A DNA stretch of 64,000 nt. Origin: CAXQZM01 sp965229645 (GTDB lineage: Bacteria > Pseudomonadota > Alphaproteobacteria > UBA7985). Below are positions 43,751 through 52,800 of this stretch, in pieces. The stretch covers positions 434,001 to 498,000 of the forward strand of contig OZ245893.1 in NCBI GenBank assembly GCA_965229645.1, read 5' to 3'. Numbering within the stretch: position 1 is the first letter of the stretch; the number at the start of each line of letters is the position of its first letter. Position numbers and translations under genes: made by a program. The notes under the pieces are model-generated. The model saw nothing but the letters and a program-made list of their open reading frames with translations, was not told the DNA's origin and ran no database searches.

Positions 43751-43930
43751 TATGAGTGGATCACTGGGATCAAGGGTCACCTCGAAGGGTAGTTTTCGCG
43801 TTCGCACTATTTGGCGATAGAGCATGGAGATGACTTGCGACGGCTTAAGGCCCAACTCGGCTATCACCGCATCGCCTTGTTCCTTGAGATCGGCATCGAT
43901 GCGCGAACTAACGCGCGCTTCTTGGGGCAC
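43751..43930 (-). pseudogene. RelB/DinJ-type antitoxin with its end altered by the IS630 element
   Basis: The first 59 residues form a normal RelB/DinJ N-terminus: ARVSSRIDADLKEQGDAVI (dimerising ribbon), LGLKPSQVISMLYRQI and LPFEVTL. The IS lies at an ATATGA sequence, so without the IS the frame would stop right there; now it reads on into the IS end (to 43616), adding about 45 unrelated residues. No toxin partner is found downstream on either side of the IS, so it is probably an orphan relic. Confidence 0.65.
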
Positions 43931-44005
43931 GGCAGTAGTCTTTATGGGTTAGAGGCAATATCAATCGTTTGTACGCCAAACGTCACCCAAATCAAGACAT
44001 CTTTT

Positions 44006-45198
44006 CAGGGCAATCGCACTTCAAAATCCTTGAATGAGTGTCTTTAAGAACTCGTTGCTCCATCCCGCGCGTTTGAACTTGACGCGATTTGAGGACTTGT
44101 CGTTGTTAGCCTTTATGATGTTCAAAGCAATGCGCCGTAAGGCAGCAAAGTTTGCAGGTGCGTTGCCCTTTCTCGCACGATGGAAGTCCTCGTTCATCAC
44201 GACATCTAGGGACCAATGTAAACTATTTTCAATCTGCCAATGACCACGGATTAGATTGGCAGCCTCCTGAGCGGTGCTCTGCTTTGACATAAGATAAGTC
44301 CGCTCTTCTTGGCTAACTTTCCCATCAACTTCACGCTTATACAACACATGGACGAAAGCAGAAAGGTGGGGCCAATCATGGGTTTGTGTCACATAATCTG
44401 GGACCTCATAAACTCTATAGCGGCGCTCCTCAATACGGCCATGGTCAGCATCCGTGGAACTGTACTCATTCGCCCAAATCGTTTGTGGGTCTGCAATAAA
44501 GGTCTGAATATCGTTCATCAACCCCTTCTGGTTGGCCTTGAGTTGTATGCAATACTCTGCACCTTGAGCGGCGATCAGTTCACAGGTCTCGCGTTGGCAG
44601 TGCAGGGCGTCGGCGGTAAGAGTGATACCACGAATATCAAGCATCTGGATCAACTCACGCAGCGCTAAAATCTCACTGCCTGCCTTAGCGCTTTGAGTAA
44701 TACCAAGACTTAACCGCGCCCCATGGGCAAACGCTGTGACCAGGTTAAGGTTTGACTTCTTGGCAGCTTTATCAAAGCTCCCACGCAACTCCTTACCATC
44801 AATAGCAATGGCCTTTTGCTTTTCATCAGTGTTTGCAAAATCAGCTTGAAACTTTTCAAAAAACGCCTGAAAACTGTCTGGCTTCATCAACTGAAACAGG
44901 CGTGAAAATGCGTCGTGACTGGGTAAACCCAGAGGAAGTTCCAGAAACTCGCGCAAAAAATCCTCCTTGCTGCGAGCAAAATGTTCCATGTCCACTGCCG
45001 TTTCACCCCCACATAGGGCGCACAAAAGGCTTATCGTCATCAAGTCGCAGAACTTGTGACGTGGGGCATTGCTCGTGCGAGGATCATCTAACTCGTTGAA
45101 ATAATTGACTAGTAAGGGCATGTGTCGGCTCCATCTCGTGATGGAGACCGCCGAGTCCCTTTAGAACAAATTGTCAACTCTCAAGTGCGATTCCCCTG
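44006..45198 (-). mobile_element. ISAs1-family insertion sequence with perfect 10-bp target duplication
   Basis: 1,193 bp with inverted ends (CAGGGCAATCGCACTT at the left; the complement of AAGTGCGATTCCCCTG at the right). It is flanked on both sides by the identical 10-mer GACATCTTTT (43996-44005 and 45199-45208). The intact duplication and intact transposase mean the insertion is recent. Confidence 0.94.
44021..45121 (-). CDS. ISAs1-family transposase
   Basis: 366 residues, full length. The N-terminal region (LDDPRTSNAPRHKFCDLMTI) and the catalytic segments AIAIDGKELRGSFD, LTADALHCQRET and the C-terminal HWQIENSLHWSLDVVMNEDF with the DDE glutamate are those of the H-repeat/ISAs1 family. The frame is uninterrupted. 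Confidence 0.94.
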   Translation of the reverse strand: MPLLVNYFNELDDPRTSNAPRHKFCDLMTISLLCALCGGETAVDMEHFARSKEDFLREFLELPLGLPSHDAFSRLFQLMKPDSFQAFFEKFQADFANTDEKQKAIAIDGKELRGSFDKAAKKSNLNLVTAFAHGARLSLGITQSAKAGSEILALRELIQMLDIRGITLTADALHCQRETCELIAAQGAEYCIQLKANQKGLMNDIQTFIADPQTIWANEYSSTDADHGRIEERRYRVYEVPDYVTQTHDWPHLSAFVHVLYKREVDGKVSQEERTYLMSKQSTAQEAANLIRGHWQIENSLHWSLDVVMNEDFHRARKGNAPANFAALRRIALNIIKANNDKSSNRVKFKRAGWSNEFLKTLIQGF

Positions 45199-45282
45199 GA
45201 CATCTTTTTCACCCGTGGAGAAGTGAATTTCAGCGCCGACCTCATTGATTGCTCTGCGATCTGTGCCCGCAAAAGCGTCGCG

Positions 45283-45356
45283 CACGAGCAGGTCGCCGAG
45301 GGCGCAGTAAGTGTGTTCGTTGGCCAGTTTGGCGCGGGTGTCGGCCTTGAGGGTCA
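45283..45356 (-). pseudogene. Decayed 3' fragment of a glycerate kinase gene (fragment 1)
   Basis: The minus-strand translation here (TLKADTRAKLANEHTYC then ALGDLLV) aligns with the C-terminal part of the intact glycerate kinase at 54456-55667 (TLNAETRAQLANNDAYPAL then GGLIV). DNA similarity includes GTTGGCCAGT and GAGGGTCAT. It is more diverged than fragment 2, and the flanking sequence has no open frame consistent with a functional kinase. Confidence 0.6.
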
Positions 45357-45429
45357 TCTTCTTGAAGGCGGAACGTAAAGCGCCAACGCGGCTTTGCTCA
45401 GAATCTATTTGGCGAGGCGCTGATCTCAG

Positions 45430-45711
45430 CTAACTGACAGCCTGATGGATGATTGATTTTATCAGCGTTTGGTAGGGCACGCCGTCGCGAAACGCCTGCG
45501 CCTTCACACGTGCAAGGTCGCTATGGGCGATGCGGATCGAAATTTTCTCGCTTCCTTCATTGAGCCTGTTGCGCGCCGCTTCCTGCATTTGGGCTTTGAG
45601 TTCAGGGGTGAGAAGGCTCTCCCTGGGCACATGGGCGTCGGATTCAAGGGCCTCTACCAACTCTCGCTCCTCCTCATCGAGGGTGTTCTCTACATAGGGG
45701 TCTTTTTTCAT
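45430..45711 (-). CDS. BrnA/CopG-like antitoxin
   Basis: 93 residues. The C-terminal half SEKISIRIAHSDLARVKAQAFRDG then PYQTLIKSIIHQAV is a ribbon-helix-helix domain of the type found in BrnA-like antitoxins (quoted in parts). The acidic N-terminal half (ENTLDEEERELVEALESD) would hold the toxin. Overlaps the toxin gene by 4 bases and follows it, the toxin-first order of BrnT/BrnA modules. Confidence 0.82.
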   Translation of the reverse strand: MKKDPYVENTLDEEERELVEALESDAHVPRESLLTPELKAQMQEAARNRLNEGSEKISIRIAHSDLARVKAQAFRDGVPYQTLIKSIIHQAVS

Positions 45712-46001
45712 GAGGCGTCCTTCTTCAAGTAAAAGGCCGTTTCGTTACGGCTGGGAAATACGGTTTTGAGAAACCAGGTACCGTCATCCTCCATCACGAA
45801 AGGAACGACGTAGGCGTAGTTTTCGATGTTGAGGATAGCGAGGCGCTGATGGGCACTTGTTGGGTGAGGTCGCACGTCAAGGATTCGACCATCAGCAATC
45901 GCGACGACGCAGTCGGCAAAAGTCACGCCATTACGAGAGGTTTCCGCTTGAAGTTTCTTCTCCTTTTCACTGCTCCAGCGGAACTTTTGCATGTCTTCCA
46001 T
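45708..46001 (-). CDS. BrnT-like ribonuclease toxin
   Basis: 97 residues, toxin of a type II module with a RelE-like fold. The pattern KFRWSSEKEKKLQAET, NGVTFADCVVAI, RPHPTSAHQRLAI and the ending FLKTVFPSRNETAFYL fits the BrnT-like family. The gene is intact. It lies between the two glycerate-kinase fragments, inside the accessory island next to the Cas13a locus. Confidence 0.78.
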   Translation of the reverse strand: MEDMQKFRWSSEKEKKLQAETSRNGVTFADCVVAIADGRILDVRPHPTSAHQRLAILNIENYAYVVPFVMEDDGTWFLKTVFPSRNETAFYLKKDAS

Positions 46002-46007
46002 TGTATG

Positions 46008-46025
46008 GACAAACGAGTCGTTGTC
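46008..46025. promoter_or_regulatory. Palindromic operator candidate of the BrnT-like module
   Basis: GACAAACGA and TCGTTGTC form an imperfect inverted repeat 6 bases upstream of the toxin start, where autorepression by the antitoxin is expected in this class. Confidence 0.5.
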
Positions 46026-46072
46026 AAAGGAATTTCAAGAAATGGGTTCAGATTGAGGCGGGTCACTCAACC

Positions 46073-46450
46073 TCACCCCCGCACGAAAATCTGTAGGTCC
46101 GCCACGTTGGTTCCCGTTGCGCCGCGCACGATGAGGCCGCCGAGGGCTTTTCGGGCAGGGTAGGCGTTGTTGTTGGTCAGTTGGGCACGGGTGTCAGCAG
46201 TGAGGTCATGGTATGATCGACTAGGTCGCCCGCAGCGTCGTTGGGGCCGTCGATGCCAGCGGTGCTGCCGCTCAAGAAGGCTCAGGGGTCTGGCAGATCC
46301 TCTAGGCAGGTCAGGACATGGGGGGCGAGATCCTGACTAAGGCCGTCCATGCCCGTGCCGCGCAAGATAAGGGTGGTTTCGCCGCCTCAGACCAGCGTGG
46401 GCGGGTCGGTGCTGCGGATATGATCGGCGATTTGGCCGTTGGTAGTACTT
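46073..46450 (-). pseudogene. Decayed 3' third of a glycerate kinase gene (fragment 2)
   Basis: About 375 bp that align almost base for base with 54456-54820, the 3' end of the intact glycerate kinase gene, including the stop codon and long identical blocks such as GGTCCGCCACGTTGG and TTCCCGTTGCGCCGCG. Several small insertions and deletions break the frame. Similarity on the left ends at the stop codon in both copies. The rest of the gap to 46535 shows nothing recognised apart from the upstream region of the membrane protein gene. Confidence 0.88.
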
Positions 46451-46535
46451 GCGCGCAACTCCCTTTGTGAGCAAGCGGGCAACGGCTCGTCGTCCTCTGG
46501 ACTCTGCGGGGCCATTCCCTTGGCGTGAATAGATT

Positions 46536-48323
46536 GTGGATTTTGTTCCAGTTACTCCCTATTCGGAATCTATGCACCTGAAGGATCATAGATGGTATGG
46601 CTTTTGGACCATGGGCTCAATCCCGCACGCGCATGATTTGGGTGCGCTAAGGTTCGCCGATCTTTGCAAGCCTGCCGCCGATTGGCCCCATGGCGACGAG
46701 GCTGCAGAGGATCCAAGACGCCAAGAACGACCGAGTTTTAGACAGGTCGCCCCGTGGCTGCCTGGTCAAATGGACAAAACCCTTCTTGCCGATCCCCAGC
46801 TCGCGGCCACGCCCCTATTTGGTACCTTAAAACCTCAATCGGTTGCGGGAGATATGTTGCCAGAAATGAGGGCGATTTTGGGGGGGAACAAGCCAGATAC
46901 CTGCAAAGTCTATGAACTCAGCAGCAAGACCATTGCTTTGCTCAACAGGGGCAGAATTTACCGTCCAACTGTGGGGGAAGACGATCGAGTTACCTATGCC
47001 TTGGGCTTCAAGCTTTCTAGGGCCGCTCACTACAGGCTGTTTGGCGACGCCTCTTCGCCCAACCCTTGGCAAGTTTTGAGTAAGAGGAACTGGCAAATCG
47101 TCCAAGAACGCCAACGGCTTGACGAGGTGCGGGTTCAAAATCACGAAAATTTGCCAAGGCCTTCCACGGTTATTCCTTTGCAAATCCATCGGCTCGTCGT
47201 CTGGCACTTTGCTGAGGGCCGCCTCATTGCCGTCCCCGAGATCGGCATCGCGGACGATGGAGACGAGGGCCACGCATACCCGTTCGACCTTGCGTGGGAA
47301 TTGGCAGATGGACTGTCGCGCTTAGGCGAACTTGTGTGGCTTGGGTATGGCGCAGAACAAAGCGGCGTCGCCTATGCTGAGGGCCAAGATCTTGTTCCAA
47401 TGTGGATTGAGACTGGCGAGCTAAGTCTCGGCAAAATTCTGTCCCGCCTTTTGCTAGGTGAGTATGCAGTCTATCAACGTGATCGCCGCACATTTGGCTA
47501 TAGCTATGCCCGTCTTAAAGATACGAATACAAAGGGGCAGCAAAGCGAACTAAGGCTTGCCGCAGTCCGTGCAGCCCTAAGCCTCACATCCGACTACGAT
47601 GTGGCCGACCCTGTGCCGTTTGCTGGGATTGCGCAACCGTTTCAAAACATGGTTCATGCCGCTGGGTTGGAAGGGGCCTGTACGCTGGTTGCCGATCACT
47701 CGGACGGACGCAACTTGAGCTTTCTCGACGACTTTCGCACCAATAGGATCGAACAGGAGTATCGTCTTTTGTTGGTTCTGGCAATTTATCAACGTTATGA
47801 AGGGCTTCGTTTGTTGCGGAAAATCAGTAAGGGGGTTGAGGGGGAAAAGCGTGATATCCACCAGCGCTTGGCCGAGTTGGACGCGCTCTATAACCAGGTT
47901 GCAAACTTGCAAGCCCGCTATCGCGATCATCAACTGAGCGCGGTGGGTACGCAGTTACTGTTCAACCGTCTTGTCCGAACCCAGTTGGGCCTGGACGAGA
48001 TCGAGGTCCAACTCAACCAAGACATGAGGCTGGTCTTTGAGCGGGAACAAGCCGCCGCTGCCGCCGAAAATGCCCGCGAAGACGCGAAAATGATGCGTGC
48101 GCAAGGCAAAATGCAAGCCTGGGCCAAATGGTTCGGCGCTTTGAGCGCAGGCTTTCTTGCCTTTGTTACAACGCTGCAGATTGGGACTTTGACCGATCAA
48201 CTCCCCTGGTTGCCCAGGGATGAGTGGCTTATCCTCCTTGCGGTCGGGGTAGCTCTGTTCGCGGCCTTTGCAGCTTATGTAGCGGGACATGGACTCACGA
48301 AACGTGCCCCTGACGTTTCTTAG
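46536..48323 (+). CDS. Stalk-and-two-helix membrane protein next to the Cas13a locus (CorA-like topology)
   Basis: 595 residues, family not recognised by name. Residues 1-400 are soluble; the block LVVWHFAEGRLIAVPEIGIA, about residue 215, may be a beta sheet core. Residues 400-530 are long, charged and helical (RIEQEYRLLLVLAIYQRYEG, LAELDALYNQVANLQARYRD, EREQAAAAAENAREDAKMM), as in a coiled stalk. Two membrane helices follow at about 532-550 and 564-587, with a 13-residue loop (TLTDQLPWLPRDE) and a short basic tail. This matches the CorA channel layout, but the GMN loop motif is absent. The GTG at 46536 or ATG at 46572 may be the start. It converges on CRISPR array 1, with the stop 70 bases from the array. 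A role as a Cas13a-associated membrane effector is inference. Confidence 0.7.
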   Translation: MDFVPVTPYSESMHLKDHRWYGFWTMGSIPHAHDLGALRFADLCKPAADWPHGDEAAEDPRRQERPSFRQVAPWLPGQMDKTLLADPQLAATPLFGTLKPQSVAGDMLPEMRAILGGNKPDTCKVYELSSKTIALLNRGRIYRPTVGEDDRVTYALGFKLSRAAHYRLFGDASSPNPWQVLSKRNWQIVQERQRLDEVRVQNHENLPRPSTVIPLQIHRLVVWHFAEGRLIAVPEIGIADDGDEGHAYPFDLAWELADGLSRLGELVWLGYGAEQSGVAYAEGQDLVPMWIETGELSLGKILSRLLLGEYAVYQRDRRTFGYSYARLKDTNTKGQQSELRLAAVRAALSLTSDYDVADPVPFAGIAQPFQNMVHAAGLEGACTLVADHSDGRNLSFLDDFRTNRIEQEYRLLLVLAIYQRYEGLRLLRKISKGVEGEKRDIHQRLAELDALYNQVANLQARYRDHQLSAVGTQLLFNRLVRTQLGLDEIEVQLNQDMRLVFEREQAAAAAENAREDAKMMRAQGKMQAWAKWFGALSAGFLAFVTTLQIGTLTDQLPWLPRDEWLILLAVGVALFAAFAAYVAGHGLTKRAPDVS

Positions 48324-48393
48324 GCCTGCAATAAACCAGTTCATCAAAACGCGGTGAGGACTTCCAAAACCGCACCCCCACGCCAGGCGGCGC

Positions 48394-49749
48394 GAAGGGG
48401 ACGGTTTTCAAATCGCCAGGGTTGGGACCGTCGCCTGGGGTGAATCACTGCTCGAGGAGGGTGCAGGCGGCTTTCAAATAGCCGTGGTTGGGACCGGCTG
48501 TTGCTTCCATGACACCGTGGCACTGGGTGCAGGCGGCTTTCAAATAGCCGTGGTTGGGACCGTCTGCGGGCACGGGCTCCCAGATCATCGAGGTGCAGGC
48601 GGCTTTCAAATAGCCGTGGTTGGGACCCGCAGACGGTTCGCTGTACGACGTCTACCGGGTGCAGGCGGCTTTCAAATAGCCGTGGTTGGGACCACAAGCA
48701 CTTTCGATCCGAAATACAAACCAGGTGCAGGCGGCTTTCAAATAGCCGTGGTTGGGACCTATCCCAACGGGGATTATACGGGCGACTTTGGTGCAGGCGG
48801 CTTTCAAATAGCCGTGGTTGGGACCGGTGGACCGTGAGGACAAGGGTAAGCAGACGGTGCAGGCGGCTTTCAAATAGCCGTGGTTGGGACCGAAATCCCA
48901 GGCGGTGATACAAATTCCGAAGGTGCAGGCGGCTTTCAAATAGCCGTGGTTGGGACCGCGGATCCTGTACGTTCACGATGTTGCCCCGGTGCAGGCGGCT
49001 TTCAAATAGCCGTGGTTGGGACCGATCAACGGGCAAAACGTTTTTACGGTTGGGGTGCAGGCGGCTTTCAAATAGCCGTGGTTGGGACTGGCATCTTTCC
49101 TTGCTCATCTAGCTTCCTGGGTGCAGGCGGCTTTCAAATAGCCGTGGTTGGGACCTCAACTTCAAGCAATACTCTGGATTTGCAGGGTGCAGGCGGCTTT
49201 CAAATAGCCGTGGTTGGGACCCGGCTTCTGGTGTAATAGGAATTTTGCTCGGGTGCAGGCGGCTTTCAAATAGCCGTGGTTGGGACCCGATGCTGTAGGC
49301 GCCCTTCTGGTCGAGTAGGTGCAGGCGGCTTTCAAATAGCCGTGGTTGGGACCCCAAGGCTGCGTCGGCGTTCATGCCGAACAGGTGCAGGCGGCTTTCA
49401 AATAGCCGTGGTTGGGACCTTGAACGCGATCCAGATCAAACGCCGATGGGGTGCAGGCGGCTTTCAAATAGCCGTGGTTGGGACCGGGTCGCTCGGTCAT
49501 GGCCAAGCAGCGCCAGGTGCAGGCGGCTTTCAAATAGCCGTGGTTGGGACCGCCCGAAGGCTCGCCGAGACGGGCAGGGTTGGTGCAGGCGGCTTTCAAA
49601 TAGCCGTGGTTGGGACCCATTGTACCACATGCGGTACACGCCTGGGAGGTGCAGGCGGCTTTCAAATAGCCGTGGTTGGGACCGACTGTGACGGGCGACG
49701 TTGCAACCGACTTGGTGCAGGCGGCTTTCAAATAGCCGTGGTTGGGACC
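48394..49749 (-). CRISPR. CRISPR array 1: 20 repeats plus one degenerate, 36-nt repeat, 30-nt spacers
   Basis: Repeats start at 48460 and then every 66 bases to 49714; all 20 are identical except the one at 49054, whose last plus-strand base is T. A degenerate repeat at 48394-48429 closes the low end. All 20 spacers are exactly 30 nt. Read on the minus strand the repeat has an 11-nt 5' part, stem arms CGGCT and AGCCG around a 7-nt loop, and the 8-nt tail CCTGCACC. The degenerate copy marks the trailer, so the leader is at the high end beside cas13a and transcription is leftward. Confidence 0.97.
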
Positions 49750-49800
49750 AGGATTGTTGCAAGTCATTAAAAATGCTTCGGAATCCTGGGTGAGTCGGAT

Positions 49801-49830
49801 TAGGAATTACCTTGATTGGCACTTTGTCAA
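49801..49830 (-). promoter_or_regulatory. Leader promoter candidate of CRISPR array 1
   Basis: On the minus strand a consensus -35 box TTGACA (49825-49830) is followed after 15-17 bases by TAATTC/ATTCCT as a weak -10. It lies in the 88 bases between the cas13a stop and the first (leader-proximal) repeat at 49749 and would drive the array leftward. Confidence 0.55.
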
Positions 49831-49837
49831 GACTGGA

Positions 49838-52800
49838 TCAGTCATTTTTTCCTTGTCCATAAGCAAGTTTCTCTAGGGTTTTCAAGAACGTAGTGGAAAC
49901 GCGGTCCACCTCGAACTTTGCCTCCGTAAAGGAAGCAAGATGCCAGACGGGAACTGCGCTCAGCCCACCTTCTTGAGGTTTATGGAGGCGGTGCTCATCG
50001 CAAGTTTCCCATCTGACTTCAATACCTTCATCGAGCATGAGATCCTTGATTGCCTTTGATACGGCGTTGCGCAATTTGCGATCATAGGTCATGAGCCTGC
50101 GGACGTCGTTGATAAGGCTGGTGAGATTGAGCCCCGGCTTCAAGATTGTAAAGTGCGCGAAGGCGTTGCGAATTTTGGCCTGTTCCTCGCCAAAATACTT
50201 GTTGTAAAGAGATTGATTGTCTTGCGTGAGGTTTTCCAACACAAGTGGGCCGCGTTTGAAGCTGGGTCGGTCGCTCAATTTCTTGGCGAATTCATACAGA
50301 TCCTGGTTTCCATGGCCCTGTTGACGTTGATAGAGCGCTAAGGCGACGAAAAGCGCATCCCGCTCCCACGTTGCGCTAAAATCGATGAGGCGAGAGACCA
50401 GTCGCATGAGCAAAATATGAAGGCGTGTCATGTCGCTGAGCCGCACCCGTTCCGCTAAGAACTTAAATTTGTTTAGCGCCTCCGTGATCTTTTGATACTC
50501 GGCGGTTTCTTCTGCATCCAGGTGATTTTTCTTCGACTTAACGATTTTATTGTGAAGATCGTGCTTCTTCTTCTCAAAACCCGCAACACGAGGTAAGTCA
50601 CGCAAGTAGCTGGACACCTCAGCTTCGGAAATTTTGCTGGTCGCGTGCAGGTTTTGTAGGAGGGGCAAGGTGCCAAAGCGCAAAATTTGTCGTAAGCCAG
50701 TTTTGAGACCTTCAACGCGTCGTTCCTCTGCGGCCTTCGCACCAACGGACAAATCTTGCTGCGGGGCAAAGACCCGCTGGAAATGGCCCCGATCTTCAAA
50801 AAGGTCCGCCACGTCGGCCAAACCGCCCGACGTTTCAAGGATGTTGACCATGTGCGCGCCAGCCATTTTTCCGTAGAGCAGACAAAGATCGCGCAGTTTG
50901 CGAGCGTAGTCGCTGTGCTCATCGGGACGCGTCTCTTTGGTTTCCAGAACGCGGGCCTTGACGAACTGAGTCATGAGTCGGCTGGTATCCTGCACTGGCA
51001 CCAAGTAGAGAAACACGTAAAACAAGGCCTCCCAATCTTCGAGATCTCGATCTAGACCAGCGTCTTCAAAGGCGGGGGGATGCGCGACATATGTTCGTTT
51101 CTCCAGTCGGCCGCGCGCGAGCCATTGGAAGGGTTTGCCTTGCGGCGACTCTAGGAATTGGGCGAAGAGCAGGGCGAAGAAATCACATTTCAAGTCCTCG
51201 ATCGCGTGAGAGTTCTTTCGTGCTTTCTTTCTGTCGGCCACGTAGGTTCGATTCTGCCGCGTTTCGGCGGCGACAACTTGGGTCAGTTGATCGAACCATT
51301 CTTGGAGATTCTTGCCAGGATGCAGTTGCGGGACTTGGGTCAAGCGCGACTCAACTAGGTCCGCGAAGGGCCCCGTGTTGTTCATGGCCTTGGCACGCGC
51401 GGTCGCCTCTCTAATTACTTGGTCGGCCGCATCGGCGAACTTTGACGTGCCGTTGTTTTCTATCAGCCAAACCCGAAAGGCAGAATTGTAGATCAGTTGC
51501 AAAGCACCGAAATGACAGGTCGCCGCTTCGTCATTTTTTGTTACCGTACTTATCTTATCGGGGAACTGCGATCGGGTGTCGTCTTTTGGGAAATGGCCTT
51601 TAAGGTTGTGATTGCGATGCAGGATCCGCCCAAATCGAGGGATCAGCAAATCGCGATCGGGCTCGAGCAGTGAGGCCTTGAACAGGTCCTCAACCTCTCT
51701 ATGGCCAGGAACAAACCACGGCACCTTTAGGGCCATGATCACATCCTTAGATCGCTGCTTCAGGCCCCGCATGTCGGTTTCTAGCCGTGCGCGCGCGAAG
51801 GCGAGCAAGTCAGAAAAGCCCTCGACGTCGTTCCAATTCCCCGCAACTTCAAGTTTGTGAAGGCTGGCCTTGAGCTTCGCGGCGTCGCCAAAATGAAAGA
51901 CTTGAGTGCGCAATCGCGCCGCCACCCTCAGTAGTGCGAACAACCGTTGCTTTGCCAGTTGCTCATCTTCGGTCGCAAAGACCGAGTCATCCCCGTGGGA
52001 GTCACCGCCAGCCTCGTTCAAAGGATCGCCAAAGACAAGTTTGGCCATGCGGTTATAGTGCGGCAAACCCACGAAACACTTCGTGGTCGCCTTTATTCCG
52101 ACCTCATTCGAAAGAATGTCGTCGTCCACATAAGCCGTTTCAGGGCCGAAAATTTCACCTTTTGGATCGGCCCAGTATTTTAAGGTGCGGCTAGCTTGCG
52201 AAATGGCGGTGCGCCAGAATCGTTCGAAGGCTTCGGAGTGCTTAAGCGCCGTGAGCGCAGACGACGTTTTTAGGGCCTGCATGCAGGCGGGCATCTGCTC
52301 TGCCGAGTGCGCGCGTCGGGCCGCGTGGTAGATATTACGGCCTTCGCGGATCAAGGCGGTCATGGTGGCGTTGCCTTGCTTGCGGTTTAGGGCACGCACC
52401 AGCGACGCCATGTCGGCGGGCAAGCGATAGGAAAGCGGTGTGCGCGTGTTTTGGAGGTGCCGAGTGGACTTGCGTACCTTGTTGGCGTAGAATTTTTTGA
52501 CCTGGTTGTGCAGGTCAAGCAAGTCGCGATCGGACGAAGTGAACTTTTGGCCTGGCTTTTTTAAGGGCGCAAAGTGGTCCGATAAGATCTTCCCAAAAAG
52601 TGTCGTGCCAACAGGCTCGTTCTGACTTTCGCGCCTGCGCACCTCTGAAAAAATATGGGCGGCTACGTTGGCGTACGTCCCTTGCTGATAGGCCTTAAGG
52701 CGCGGCTCGGACAGCTCCAAGCTCGGGCGCTCTGTGTTTTGGGCCGCGGTCCAAAGGTTGGAGGTCCTAATGCTATTGGCCCGGTGCCAAATCAATCCGT

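Noticed and set aside
46536..48323. Calling the 595-residue membrane protein a CorA magnesium channel
   Set aside because: Only the overall topology matches. The GMN motif after the first helix is absent, so ion-channel function is not claimed.
48344..49822. Several long open frames on both strands across CRISPR array 1, with repeating peptides such as GAGGFQIAVVGT and SQPRLFESRLH
   Set aside because: The 66-base period is a multiple of three, so frames stay open through identical repeats. They are translations of the array, not proteins.
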